NCBI RefSeq assembly: GCF_042466115.1
Contig: NZ_JAXHBQ010000001.1
Span: forward strand, 2,046,001-2,110,000
Reading direction: 5' to 3'
DNA from: SW4 sp042466115
Lineage (GTDB): Bacteria; Pseudomonadota; Alphaproteobacteria; Rhodobacterales; Rhodobacteraceae
DNA length: 64,000 bases
Shown here piece by piece: positions 45,246 through 53,082 of the stretch; the first letter of the stretch is position 1; every line of letters begins with the position of its first letter. Below the pieces are notes generated by a model, which was not told the DNA's origin, did not search any database, and saw only the letters and a list, made by a program, of their open reading frames with translations. The translations under genes were made by a program, and so were the position numbers.

Positions 45246-45865
45246 ATGAGCAAGACTATTGCCATTTCCGCCAGTGTTGCCGTGGCTGCCCTTGTGGGTG
45301 GTGCTGTGGCGATGACGACGATTTTCGCGCCCGACGATCCGTTCGCTGCCTGTCGCGCCAGTCAGGTTGCGGGGGTGATATTGGCGGGCCGTTCACGCTG
45401 ATTGACGAGAACGGCAAGACAGTCACGGATCAGGATGTCATTACCGGACCGACGCTGGTTTACTTTGGCTATACGTTTTGCCCGGATGTCTGCCCGCTGG
45501 ATAACATGCGCAACGCGCTTGCAATTCACGAGCTGGATGCACGCGGGGTCGCGGTTACGCCGGTTTTCATTTCCATTGATCCGGCCCGCGACACACCCGA
45601 AGTGCTGAAAGACTTTACCGACAACTTCCACGAACGGATGATCGGGCTTAGCGGGACCGAAGAACAGGTCGCTGCGGCATCGCGTGAATACAAGACCTAC
45701 TATGCGAAACAGGACAGCGACGATCCCGCATTTTACCTGATGGATCATTCGACCATGTCCTATCTTGTGTTCCCCGAACACGGTTTCGTCGAGTTTTATC
45801 GCCGCGATGTCACACCCGAGGACATGGCCAACAGCCTCCAGTGTTTCGTCGAGGCCGCCGCTTAG
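45246..45865 (+). pseudogene. senC: SCO1/SenC/PrrC copper-binding protein, frame broken by one missing base
   Basis: The N-terminal part from ATG 45246 encodes a membrane anchor (TIAISASVAVAALVGGAVAM). After QVAG the frame changes and continues with DIGGPFTLIDENGKTV, GYTFCPDVCPLDN (the CXXXC copper/redox motif) and FISIDPARDTPEVLKDFTD, with DHSTMSYLVFPEHGFVEFY near the end. The G run at 45371-45375 is one short; six G restore QVAGGDIGGPF. SenC helps assemble cytochrome oxidase CuA or CuB and feeds RegB signalling. Total length about 206 residues if repaired. Confidence 0.9.
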
Positions 45866-45914
45866 AATTGACCCTGCCTACCTGGCGGGCTACCTCTAGG
45901 GGGAACTGGCAGGA

Positions 45915-46475
45915 GTGACGATTTTGGAGACGGAACAGGACGCGATCGGCCCCGATAAGACATTGCTGCTTGTGGACGACGACGAACCGTTCCTGCGCCG
46001 CCTTGCCAAAGCCATGGAAAAGCGCGGGTTTTCAGTTGAAACCGCCGATTGTGTCGCGGCAGGCAAGGCCATCGCAACCGCCCGTCCACCTGCATATGCC
46101 GTTGTTGACTTGCGCCTGCAGGATGGGAACGGCCTTGACGTGGTCGAGGTGCTGCGCGAACGCCGCCCCGATAGCCGGATCGTCGTTCTGACAGGGTATG
46201 GCGCAATTGCCACTGCCGTGGCCGCCGTGAAGATCGGTGCGACGGATTATCTGTCCAAACCGGCCGATGCGGCGGATGTGATGAATGCCCTGTTGGCAAC
46301 GGGGGATGACCTTCCGCCGCCGCCCGAAAACCCGATGAGTGCGGATCGTGTGCGGTGGGAACATATCCAGAGGGTCTATGAATTGTGCGATCGCAACGTC
46401 AGCGAAACCGCGCGCCGATTGAACATGCACCGCCGGACGTTGCAGCGGATTCTGGCGAAACGCAGCCCGCGCTAG
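45915..46475 (+). CDS. regA: Response regulator RegA (PrrA)
   Basis: A 186-residue regulator with receiver motifs LLVDDDEPFLRRLAKAM (acidic pocket), VVDLRLQDGNG (phosphorylated Asp65) and LSKPADAADVM with the conserved Lys. A Pro-rich linker PPPPENP leads to a Fis-type helix-turn-helix (VSETARRLNMHRRTLQRILA, residues 160-179). It controls respiratory, carbon and nitrogen fixation genes. The start is a GTG at 45915 in an AGGAG context, about 50 bp after senC. Confidence 0.96.
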   Translation: MTILETEQDAIGPDKTLLLVDDDEPFLRRLAKAMEKRGFSVETADCVAAGKAIATARPPAYAVVDLRLQDGNGLDVVEVLRERRPDSRIVVLTGYGAIATAVAAVKIGATDYLSKPADAADVMNALLATGDDLPPPPENPMSADRVRWEHIQRVYELCDRNVSETARRLNMHRRTLQRILAKRSPR

Positions 46476-46491
46476 CGCCCGAAAACGGCGC

Positions 46492-46541
46492 ATGGAAAGC
46501 ATATGGAAACAGTATGGAAACCGTATGGGTCGCGTATGGCG
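46492..46541. repeat. Tandem 11-bp repeat array, same family as at 3553-3592
   Basis: Successive + strand units are ATGGAAAGCAT, ATGGAAACAGT, ATGGAAACCGT and ATGGGTCGCGT, with ATGGCGAT beginning a fifth, in exact 11-bp register. The array fills most of the 72-bp gap between the convergent stops of regA (46475) and the LysR gene (46548). It is unrelated to any coding frame. Confidence 0.85.
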
Positions 46542-46547
46542 ATCTGC

Positions 46548-47423
46548 CTAGGGCGCGGCTTCGGACATTAGCCACTTCACGAACAGGTCGCGCGCGGGGG
46601 ACACCACCGCGCTGCGGGTCAGGACGTGATAGGCGGATGCGCTGTTTTCCTCGGCGCAAAGCGTGACAAACACACCCGAAGCGATATGCGGCGCGGCGAT
46701 TGGCGCGGGCAGCACCGTCACCCCAAGCCCGGCGCGCGCCGCCTCTCGCGATAACTGACCGGTTGGGAACACGGTGACCCTTTCGTTGGCCAGATCAATG
46801 CCGTTCTCGGCAATCCAGAACCTTTCTTCGGATCGCGCACCGTCCATTAACCAATGGGCACCTTTCAGATCGGCAAGGCAGGTGATCTCGCGGCCCTTGA
46901 GGTAGCTGGGGGCGGCCACGGCTACATGTCCGGCGGGCATGAGTTTAAGCGATTCGACACCGGGCCAGCCTCCTTTGCCATAGCGGATCGCCACGTCGAT
47001 ATTGTCGGCGCGCATGTCGACCAGGCCCATACCGGGGATCAGCTCAACCTCGACTTCGGGATGCCTGTCCCAGAAGGCACCGATGCGCGGCATCAACCAG
47101 TTGGCCGCAAAGGACGGAGTCACGGCGACACGCAGGGGCCGCACCTTGGCGCGATCCAGCAGGTCACGCGCGGCGGATCCGATTTGGGCAAAGGCCTCGC
47201 CCAGGTTTTGCGCCAGCACCTGCCCGTCAGGCGTTAACGCCATGCCACGCCCGCTGCGCTGCATCAACGGCAGGCCAAAATGGGTTTCCAGCGTGCGCAG
47301 GTTCTGCGCGATTGCGGCATGCGTGACGTTCAATTCACGCGCTGCCGCCGATAGCGTGCCATGCCGCGCCGCCGCCTCGAAGGCACGCAGCGCATTCAGG
47401 GAAGGAACGTCACGCCAGTCCAT
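46548..47423 (-). CDS. LysR-family transcriptional regulator (GcvA-like)
   Basis: A 291-residue LysR regulator. The N-terminal winged helix reads LNALRAFEAAARHGTLSAAA (residues 9-28) and ELNVTHAAIAQNLRTLETHF, the recognition helix. The effector domain follows from about residue 92 (RPLRVAVTPSFAANWLMPRI), with the GLVDMRADNIDVAIRYGKG segment common in GcvA/AmpR relatives. The effector is unknown. It is divergent from a 54-residue small protein gene across 98 bp, its likely first target. Confidence 0.87.
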   Translation of the reverse strand: MDWRDVPSLNALRAFEAAARHGTLSAAARELNVTHAAIAQNLRTLETHFGLPLMQRSGRGMALTPDGQVLAQNLGEAFAQIGSAARDLLDRAKVRPLRVAVTPSFAANWLMPRIGAFWDRHPEVEVELIPGMGLVDMRADNIDVAIRYGKGGWPGVESLKLMPAGHVAVAAPSYLKGREITCLADLKGAHWLMDGARSEERFWIAENGIDLANERVTVFPTGQLSREAARAGLGVTVLPAPIAAPHIASGVFVTLCAEENSASAYHVLTRSAVVSPARDLFVKWLMSEAAP

Positions 47424-47521
47424 ATGAAAGCCAACCTAACATATCTGCAATTTCGCTGACTCGGCGTTCGGGTGCAAGTCCCTTATTCATAGACACATCA
47501 ACAACGCCACAGGAGGCCGAT

Positions 47522-47686
47522 ATGTTTACAGTTCTTGCAGATGCCATGTTCACGGCGACACGGATCAATCGCGGTGCACACTTGCCCGACAATCGCGACG
47601 AATGGGCAGACCGTTTTGTCCCCAAAAAACGGCTTGCGAACCAGCCCGACCGGTATCGCCACAACCCCTACCGCGACCTTTGGTAG
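47522..47686 (+). CDS. Small uncharacterised protein, 54 residues
   Basis: The ORF runs from ATG 47522 to TAG 47684-47686, with a strong AGGAGG ribosome site about five bases upstream. The protein is polar and basic at its end (MFTVLADAMFTATRINRG at the start, RYRHNPYRDLW at the end), with no membrane segment. I do not recognise the family. Its position opposite the LysR gene and the hairpin just downstream support a real, separately transcribed gene. Confidence 0.6.
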   Translation: MFTVLADAMFTATRINRGAHLPDNRDEWADRFVPKKRLANQPDRYRHNPYRDLW

Positions 47687-47695
47687 GTGCGGGCA

Positions 47696-47724
47696 TATGG
47701 CCGCCACGTTGTGTGGTGGCCATA
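47696..47724. terminator. 12-bp inverted repeat, possible bidirectional terminator
   Basis: TATGGCCGCCAC, loop GTTGT, GTGGTGGCCATA form a stem with one G-T pair. It lies between the convergent 54-residue gene and the HD hydrolase gene, ten bases before the latter's stop. The T tract is weak, so the terminator call is moderate. Confidence 0.55.
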
Positions 47725-47733
47725 GCCAAAGTG

Positions 47734-48324
47734 CTACATCTGGCTTAACAGCTCGGCATGCCGTGCTGTATAATCGTTGCGCGCCTCAACGGGCGGGCGC
47801 AGACGGATTTTGCAGCTTTCCGCATGTTTAGGGTCTGGTTTGCCGAAAAACTTGTCGGCCTCGGCCCTGGTGAATCCGGCGATCTGGGTTGCTTCAAGCC
47901 AAGCACTGATCTTGTCGGCCTTCTTGATCTGCTTTTTCACAGCCACGGGCACCTGCGCGGGCAGACCATAGCGGATGTGGATCGCTGCCATCAGCCGATC
48001 ATCCAGCGCACCGTATCCGGGGCCGACGGCGGCTTTGACGGGGCTGATCATATCGCCGATCACATATTCCGGCGCGTCATGAAGAAGGGCGGCAAGCCGC
48101 CACTTTGTCGGCGCGTTTGGGTTCATCTGGCCATAGATATCCTCGACCAAAAGCGAGTGTTCTGCGACCGAGTAGGCGTAATCGCCAATCGTCTGCCCGT
48201 TCCAGCGCGCCACAAACGCAAGGCCATGGGCAATGTCCTCGACCTCGATATCAAAGGGGGTCGGGTCCAGCAGATCAAGCCGGCGACCCGATAACATTCG
48301 TTGCCATGCGCGTGGTTGTTTCAT
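47734..48324 (-). CDS. HD domain phosphohydrolase (YfbR-like)
   Basis: At 196 residues, the protein has the HD metal site spread over SVAEHSLLVEDIYG (His near residue 54), RLAALLHDAPEYVIGDMISP (HD near residues 82-83) and KKADKISAWLEATQ with the final Asp. The layout resembles YfbR-type 5'-deoxynucleotidases, which dephosphorylate dNMPs; the substrate is inferred. The C-terminal 40 residues are basic. It lies 40 bp from the methyltransferase gene in the same direction. Confidence 0.83.
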   Translation of the reverse strand: MKQPRAWQRMLSGRRLDLLDPTPFDIEVEDIAHGLAFVARWNGQTIGDYAYSVAEHSLLVEDIYGQMNPNAPTKWRLAALLHDAPEYVIGDMISPVKAAVGPGYGALDDRLMAAIHIRYGLPAQVPVAVKKQIKKADKISAWLEATQIAGFTRAEADKFFGKPDPKHAESCKIRLRPPVEARNDYTARHAELLSQM

Positions 48325-48364
48325 GCGCTTTGGATAGCAGATACGCGGTGATCTGCAATCGGTG

Positions 48365-48961
48365 TCAGGCGGCCGCGGCCATGTCGACAGGGGGACGCCG
48401 CTGAATGATCATCTGCTTTTCAACGCATTCAATGATCGACATGCAATCCGCATGCGCGCCCAGAAACTCAGAAGTCGCGCGGATCACGCCATCTTTCCAC
48501 CAGCCACCGATATAATAGTCATCAACAGCGATGACGGCGGTTTCCTTCGTCTTGGCAAACGCGATCTCAAGATCGGCTTTCACGCCCTCATAGCTGTGAT
48601 CACCGTCGATGTAGACAAAATCAAGCGAGCCATCGGGAATGGCGTCGGCCACATCCACCGATTTGCCACGCAGGATTTCGACCTGACCCTTTTCAACACG
48701 CTTTTTGAAACGGCGGGTGACGCGCTCGAACACGTCCTCCATGTCGTTGTCGCTGTCTTTGTGATACCAAGTGTTTTCATACAGCGGGTCTTCGAAATTG
48801 ATCCATGGATCAATCAGATACAGCTTTTCCGGCCGCCGTTCATTGATGATTTCGGTGCTGAAACGCCCACGAAATACGCCGATCTCGGCGCCACGGCCCT
48901 TGAATGGAAACGAACCCAATACACCCTTGCGGGTACGACGAAGTACCTTTGTCATAGTCAC
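48365..48961 (-). CDS. Class I SAM-dependent methyltransferase
   Basis: A 198-residue methyltransferase of the Methyltransf_24 type. Motif I reads GAEIGVFRGRFSTEIINE (near residue 24), followed by KLYLIDPWINFEDPLYE and the acidic LDFVYIDGDHSYEGVKADLE near residue 112 that holds the SAM or metal-binding Asp residues. The C-terminus carries AVDDYYIGGWWKDGVIRA. Substrate unknown; similar genes accompany surface-glycan or macrocin-type methylation. It is divergent from ahcY across 146 bp, which fits a SAM-cycle grouping. Confidence 0.8.
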   Translation of the reverse strand: MTMTKVLRRTRKGVLGSFPFKGRGAEIGVFRGRFSTEIINERRPEKLYLIDPWINFEDPLYENTWYHKDSDNDMEDVFERVTRRFKKRVEKGQVEILRGKSVDVADAIPDGSLDFVYIDGDHSYEGVKADLEIAFAKTKETAVIAVDDYYIGGWWKDGVIRATSEFLGAHADCMSIIECVEKQMIIQRRPPVDMAAAA

Positions 48962-49107
48962 TGCCCCTTTTGGTCTGCCGGTTTTCCAGCTTGTTAAGGC
49001 TAAACGTAAAAATGAAATGAGGCATTAATTGGGCAAGCAGCCTTGATTGCCTAAACAACAGCGCGATGTTATGGCCCACGCGACACATCATTGCAGGAGC
49101 AGCCAAG

Positions 49108-50496
49108 ATGGCGAACGACTATATTGTTAAGGACATTGCGCTCGCCGCATTTGGCCGCAAGGAACTTGATATTGCCGAAACCGAAATGCCGGGCCTGATG
49201 GCCTGCCGCGACGAATTTGGCAAAAGCCAGCCCTTGAAAGGCGCGCGCATTGTCGGCTCGCTGCACATGACGATCCAGACGGCTGTTTTGATCGAAACGC
49301 TGGTGGCGCTGGGCGCTGATGTGCGTTGGGCCTCGTGTAACATTTTCTCGACCCAGGATCACGCGGCGGCGGCAATTGCCGAATCCGGCGTGCCTGTTTT
49401 CGCAATCAAGGGCCAGAGCCTCGAGGAGCATTGGGACTATCTTGATAAATCCTTCATGTTCCCCGAAGGCGCGAACATGATTTTGGACGATGGTGGCGAT
49501 GCGACCCTCTATGTTCTGCTGGGTGCGCGCATGGAAGCTGGCGAAGATGTGCTGGCCGTGCCGACATCCGAAGAAGAAGCGGTGATCAAAGAGCAGATCA
49601 AAAAGCGTATGGCCGCGACCCCCGGTTGGTTCACCAAGACAAAGGCCGACATTCAGGGCGTGTCCGAGGAAACGACAACCGGTGTTCACCGCCTTTATGA
49701 CCTGCACAAGAACGGCCAACTGCCGTTCCCTGCGATCAACGTGAACGATAGCGTCACCAAGTCGAAATTCGACAACAAATATGGCTGCAAGGAATCGCTG
49801 GTTGATGGTATCCGCCGCGCCACCGACACGATGATGGCCGGCAAGGTTGCCGTGGTTATGGGCTACGGCGATGTTGGCAAGGGTTCGGCTGCGTCGCTGC
49901 GCGGTGCGGGTGCCCGCGTGAAAGTCACCGAAGTTGATCCGATCTGCGCGCTGCAAGCCGCGATGGACGGGTTCGAGGTTGTCGTGCTGGAAGATGTTGT
50001 TGGCGATGCCGACATTTTCATCACCACGACAGGCAACAAGGACGTGATCCGCATCGAGCACATGCGCGAGATGAAGGACATGGCGATCGTTGGTAACATT
50101 GGCCACTTTGATAACGAGATTCAGGTTGCCGCGCTGAAGAACCACAAATGGACCAACATCAAAGAACAGGTCGACATGATCGAGATGCCTAATGGCAATC
50201 GCCTGATCCTGTTGTCCGAGGGCCGTTTGCTGAACCTTGGAAACGCCACCGGCCACCCGTCGTTCGTGATGTCGGCGTCCTTTACCAACCAAGTGCTGGC
50301 GCAGATCGAACTGTGGACCAAGGGCGACGAATACCAGCCCGGCGTTTACATCCTGCCCAAGCATCTGGACGAAAAAGTCGCGCGGCTGCATCTGGACCGG
50401 ATCGGCGTGAAGCTGTCGAAACTGGATCCTGAACAAGCGGCCTACATCGGCGTGTCACCCGATGGCCCGTTCAAGCCCGAGCATTACCGCTACTAA
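49108..50496 (+). CDS. ahcY: Adenosylhomocysteinase
   Basis: A 462-residue SAH hydrolase starting MANDYIVKDIALAAFGRKEL, preceded by AGGAG. It has RWASCNIFSTQDHAAAAIA, the NAD fold VAVVMGYGDVGKGSAASLRG (near residue 250) and a C-terminal LDEKVARLHLDRIGVKLSKL, ending in KPEHYRY. It splits S-adenosylhomocysteine into adenosine and homocysteine, removing the inhibitor of methyltransferases. I saw no convincing SAH or SAM riboswitch in its 146-bp leader. Confidence 0.97.
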   Translation: MANDYIVKDIALAAFGRKELDIAETEMPGLMACRDEFGKSQPLKGARIVGSLHMTIQTAVLIETLVALGADVRWASCNIFSTQDHAAAAIAESGVPVFAIKGQSLEEHWDYLDKSFMFPEGANMILDDGGDATLYVLLGARMEAGEDVLAVPTSEEEAVIKEQIKKRMAATPGWFTKTKADIQGVSEETTTGVHRLYDLHKNGQLPFPAINVNDSVTKSKFDNKYGCKESLVDGIRRATDTMMAGKVAVVMGYGDVGKGSAASLRGAGARVKVTEVDPICALQAAMDGFEVVVLEDVVGDADIFITTTGNKDVIRIEHMREMKDMAIVGNIGHFDNEIQVAALKNHKWTNIKEQVDMIEMPNGNRLILLSEGRLLNLGNATGHPSFVMSASFTNQVLAQIELWTKGDEYQPGVYILPKHLDEKVARLHLDRIGVKLSKLDPEQAAYIGVSPDGPFKPEHYRY

Positions 50497-50505
50497 GTTG
50501 GCCTG

Positions 50506-51264
50506 ATGCCTAACGATAAAGAACCAGAGCGCCGCCCCAACACCCTTGGGGCGGTTTTGCGTTCGGTAAGGCGCGCGCTGGCCGTTGTAGTTACCTTGCT
50601 GATGGTAGGTGGCATCGCGGTCGCGTTCCTGCATCCGCGCTCGCCTTTGCCTGATGCTTGGAATCCGCTTGCGCCATTGGCGATCACCGATGCGAATACA
50701 CCGCTGACCGCATGGAAATTACGGCGAACGACCGCTGATCCCGCATTGTGCCTTGCGGCGCTGGGTGGCGGGGCGGTTTTGATGGCACCGCTGACAACTG
50801 CTGATCAACGGTGTGGGATCGAAACGCGCGTCGCGCTTTCTAGCGTTGGTGCGGCTCGGCTTGAACCTGTCGAAACAAGCTGCGCCATCGCGCTGCGCAC
50901 TGCCATGTGGGAGCATCACGGGCTTCAGCCTGCGGCCCGCGATATCCTTGGTAGCGATATTACCCGTATTCGCCATATCGGCAGCTACAACTGCCGCGCG
51001 ATGCGCACAGGGCGCGGCGAAACCAATCGCATGAGCACCCACGCAACGGCCGAGGCGATAGACATCGCAGGCTTTGATCTGGCGGATGGCACGACCGTGC
51101 GTTTGCTGCGTGATTGGCAAGGCGACACGCCCAAGGCGCAATTCCTGCGCGCCGCCCGCGACAGCGCCTGCGATTGGTTCCGTCTGACCCTTTCACCCGA
51201 TTACAACACGCTTCACGCAGACCATTTCCACTTGCAATCACGCGGTTGGGGTGGATGCCGGTGA
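50506..51264 (+). CDS. Extensin-like family protein
   Basis: The 252-residue protein has a signal anchor at residues 25-45 (AVVVTLLMVGGIAVAF). Its C-terminal half matches the extensin-like C-terminal domain of bacterial envelope proteins: CAIALRTAMWEH, SYNCRAMRTGRG, MSTHATAEAIDIAGFDLADG and HADHFHLQSRGWGGCR. The His-Asp-His pattern resembles D,D-peptidase metal sites (inference). Cys residues are paired as expected for the periplasm. It follows ahcY by nine bases. Confidence 0.83.
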   Translation: MPNDKEPERRPNTLGAVLRSVRRALAVVVTLLMVGGIAVAFLHPRSPLPDAWNPLAPLAITDANTPLTAWKLRRTTADPALCLAALGGGAVLMAPLTTADQRCGIETRVALSSVGAARLEPVETSCAIALRTAMWEHHGLQPAARDILGSDITRIRHIGSYNCRAMRTGRGETNRMSTHATAEAIDIAGFDLADGTTVRLLRDWQGDTPKAQFLRAARDSACDWFRLTLSPDYNTLHADHFHLQSRGWGGCR

Positions 51265-51379
51265 TGCGCCGATCCGCGTTTTCCCCCTGATTTCCCTTTA
51301 CCGCGCGCCCTTTGTCGCCTTACCATTCGCCTAGCGCCGCACATTCGCGGCCAAACGCTTCATTGGTGGGAGATTTCAA

Positions 51380-51721
51380 ATGGGCAAGAGAGACGACCTT
51401 ATCGCGCAGTATGCCGACGATCTGAAAAACAAATGCGGTATGACCCCTGACATGGCTTTGCTGACCAAAGTCACAATCGGCTGCGGTCCCGCGATCTATA
51501 ACGCGGACGCATCCACAGTTGCAGGTAGCCAGCCAAGCGAGCTTGAGACCGTCAAGGACAACTTCCTGATCAAGAAGCTGGGCCTTGCCGATGGTCCGCA
51601 GTTGATGGAAGCGATCAATTCGGTTCTGCAAACCTATGGCCAGTCCGAGCGCAACAAGTATCGCGCCGTGGTCTATTACATGCTGACCAAACACTTCGGC
51701 AAAGAATCCGTTTACGGCTAA
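51380..51721 (+). CDS. DUF2853 family protein
   Basis: A 113-residue protein starting MGKRDDLIAQYADDLKNKCG, with YNADASTVAGSQPSELETV in the middle and NKYRAVVYYMLTKHFGKES at the end. This is the helical DUF2853 fold of unknown function seen in alphaproteobacteria. It has its own promoter space of about 115 bp and two hairpins with T tracts downstream, so it is probably monocistronic and well expressed. Confidence 0.85.
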   Translation: MGKRDDLIAQYADDLKNKCGMTPDMALLTKVTIGCGPAIYNADASTVAGSQPSELETVKDNFLIKKLGLADGPQLMEAINSVLQTYGQSERNKYRAVVYYMLTKHFGKESVYG

Positions 51722-51740
51722 GCCGATCGTGACCTGCGTG

Positions 51741-51775
51741 AACGCCTGCCCGATCGGGTAGGCGTTTCGCATTTT
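51741..51775 (+). terminator. Rho-independent terminator after the DUF2853 gene
   Basis: AACGCCTGCCC, loop GATC, GGGTAGGCGTT (one G-T pair), then TTCGCATTTT. The stem begins 19 bases after the stop codon. Confidence 0.8.
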
Positions 51776-51902
51776 AGACAAGTCCTACAGGCTATTCCTT
51801 TGCGCCGACTCACTGCTTGGGTCTATCAAAGCTTCAAGGCCAGGATGGCCCGGACCAATAATTCAGATACGTGTGTGGTGGCTTTGGGAGCACGCGGGTG
51901 AA

Positions 51903-51941
51903 GAAAGGGTCTGGGCGGGGTGCCTGGACCCTTTCGTTTTT
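51903..51941 (+). terminator. Second terminator-like hairpin (bidirectional)
   Basis: GAAAGGGTC, 15-base loop, GACCCTTTC, then GTTTTT on the + strand. It abuts the stop codon of the leftward DUF1761 gene at 51942 and could serve both strands. Confidence 0.7.
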
Positions 51942-52334
51942 CTAGAACAGCATCAGAACCGCGCCCATGATCGCGCAGCCGAACGTGGCATAGCCCGCGT
52001 CGATCACCGTCAGTTTGAACGGACGCATCCCATAGGCGTTGTTGATCATGATCCACGGGCTGATAAAGAACAGCCCGATCCCAAGGCCGGACACCAATCC
52101 TTTGCCAAGCGTTGTGATTTCGGCCAAGGCAAAGGTGTGCCGCATCATTCCCGCAACAAGCAGCATTGCGATGAACGAGAGCACAAAGGGCAAGGGCGAG
52201 CCACCTTCTGGCCGTCCGTCATTCCCGACTTTGATACCGCTGGCTTCCACCCACGGTTTGGACAGCGTCATATACCAGACTGCGCCAAAGGCGAATCCGG
52301 CAATCGCTGCGACGATCACTGCTAGAAATCCCAT
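51942..52334 (-). CDS. DUF1761 membrane protein
   Basis: A 130-residue protein with about four hydrophobic segments: MGFLAVIVAAIAGFAFGAVW (1-20), LPFVLSFIAMLLVAGMM (48-64), GLGIGLFFISPWIMINNAYG (83-102) and GYATFGCAIMGAVLMLF at the end. The WYMTLSKPW motif after the first segment is typical of DUF1761. Function unknown. It is 55 bp from the EVE-domain gene in the same direction. Confidence 0.85.
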   Translation of the reverse strand: MGFLAVIVAAIAGFAFGAVWYMTLSKPWVEASGIKVGNDGRPEGGSPLPFVLSFIAMLLVAGMMRHTFALAEITTLGKGLVSGLGIGLFFISPWIMINNAYGMRPFKLTVIDAGYATFGCAIMGAVLMLF

Positions 52335-52389
52335 CGTTCCCTCCTGTTTTTGTTGGTAAGGGAACTATGGCGTCGAGTTTCCACACAAT

Positions 52390-52809
52390 CTACGCTTTCG
52401 TGTCGCCCAATGCACAAATGGTCAGCCATTCATCCGGCTTGACGGGCTGCACGGACAGGCGCGAGTTTTTCACCAGAACCATGCTGGCCAGCCGTTCATC
52501 CGCCTTGATCTGATCCAGCGTGACGGATTGGGTGAAGCCGCGCACAGCCCTGATATCGACGCACTCCCACCGGTCGTCGTCGGTGGTGCTGTCGGGATGG
52601 GCAGTGGCGCGAACCTCGACAATGCCGACGACCGCTTTCTCAGTCTGCGAATGATAGAAAAAGCCAAGGTCGCCTATTTCCATCGCGCGCATGAAATTGC
52701 GGGCCTGATAGTTGCGCACGCCATCCCATTCTTCGCCAGCGTCACCTTTGGCAACTTGCTGGTCCCAGCTCCATGTGGAGGGTTCGGACTTGAACAACCA
52801 ATAGGCCAT
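52390..52809 (-). CDS. EVE domain protein (PUA-like nucleotide-binding fold)
   Basis: A 139-residue EVE protein starting MAYWLFKSEPSTWSWDQQV, with WDGVRNYQARNFMRAM (near residue 29), GDLGFFYHSQTEKAVVGIVE and MVLVKNSRLSVQPV. The fold is related to YTH and PUA domains, which read modified bases in RNA or DNA. It is the last gene of the overlapping tsaD-gpsA-YciI-EVE operon; its start overlaps the YciI stop by one base. Confidence 0.93.
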   Translation of the reverse strand: MAYWLFKSEPSTWSWDQQVAKGDAGEEWDGVRNYQARNFMRAMEIGDLGFFYHSQTEKAVVGIVEVRATAHPDSTTDDDRWECVDIRAVRGFTQSVTLDQIKADERLASMVLVKNSRLSVQPVKPDEWLTICALGDTKA

Positions 52810-53081
52810 TAGCCGATCACCTTGTTCCAGTGCTCAAGGCGGACCTTTTCAAACAATCCTGCCTTGGCATAGGGGTCATTGTCGGCCCAAGCCTGCGCCG
52901 CGTTCCGATCATCCACGTCCATGACGATCAAGGAACCTGACATCACACCATCCTCGTCGACAAACGGGCCAGCCATTTCGATAACACCCGTGCTGGCGAT
53001 ATAGGCAAGGTGGGCATCGCGGTTGGCTTTGCGAACGTCGATGTGGCCCGGTTTGTCTTTGGTGATCAGTGCGAAACGCAT
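52809..53081 (-). CDS. YciI-like protein
   Basis: A 90-residue YciI-family protein starting MRFALITKDKPGHIDVRKAN, with REAHLAYI-like (RDAHLAYIASTGVIEMAGP), GSLIVMDVDDRNAAQAWADN and a DPYAKAGLFEKVRLEHWNKV end. YciI-like proteins have a ferredoxin-like fold with a conserved His-Asp pair; function is uncertain. I start it at 53081; the 35 upstream in-frame codons fall in gpsA. It follows gpsA by one base. Confidence 0.9.
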   Translation of the reverse strand: MRFALITKDKPGHIDVRKANRDAHLAYIASTGVIEMAGPFVDEDGVMSGSLIVMDVDDRNAAQAWADNDPYAKAGLFEKVRLEHWNKVIG

Positions 53082-53082
53082 G

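Noticed and set aside
46492..46541. CRISPR-like array
   Set aside because: Units are 11 bp with no spacers and no cas genes nearby; it is a simple tandem repeat.
48962..49107. SAH or SAM riboswitch upstream of ahcY
   Set aside because: I could not find the conserved SAH aptamer core or a SAM/SAH-type pseudoknot in the leader; only a weak GGCAA/TTGCC stem is visible.
49069..50436. A 455-codon open frame on the minus strand opposite ahcY
   Set aside because: The + strand encodes a fully conserved SAH hydrolase. The opposite frame is open because of GC-rich codon bias, and its translation matches no family I know.
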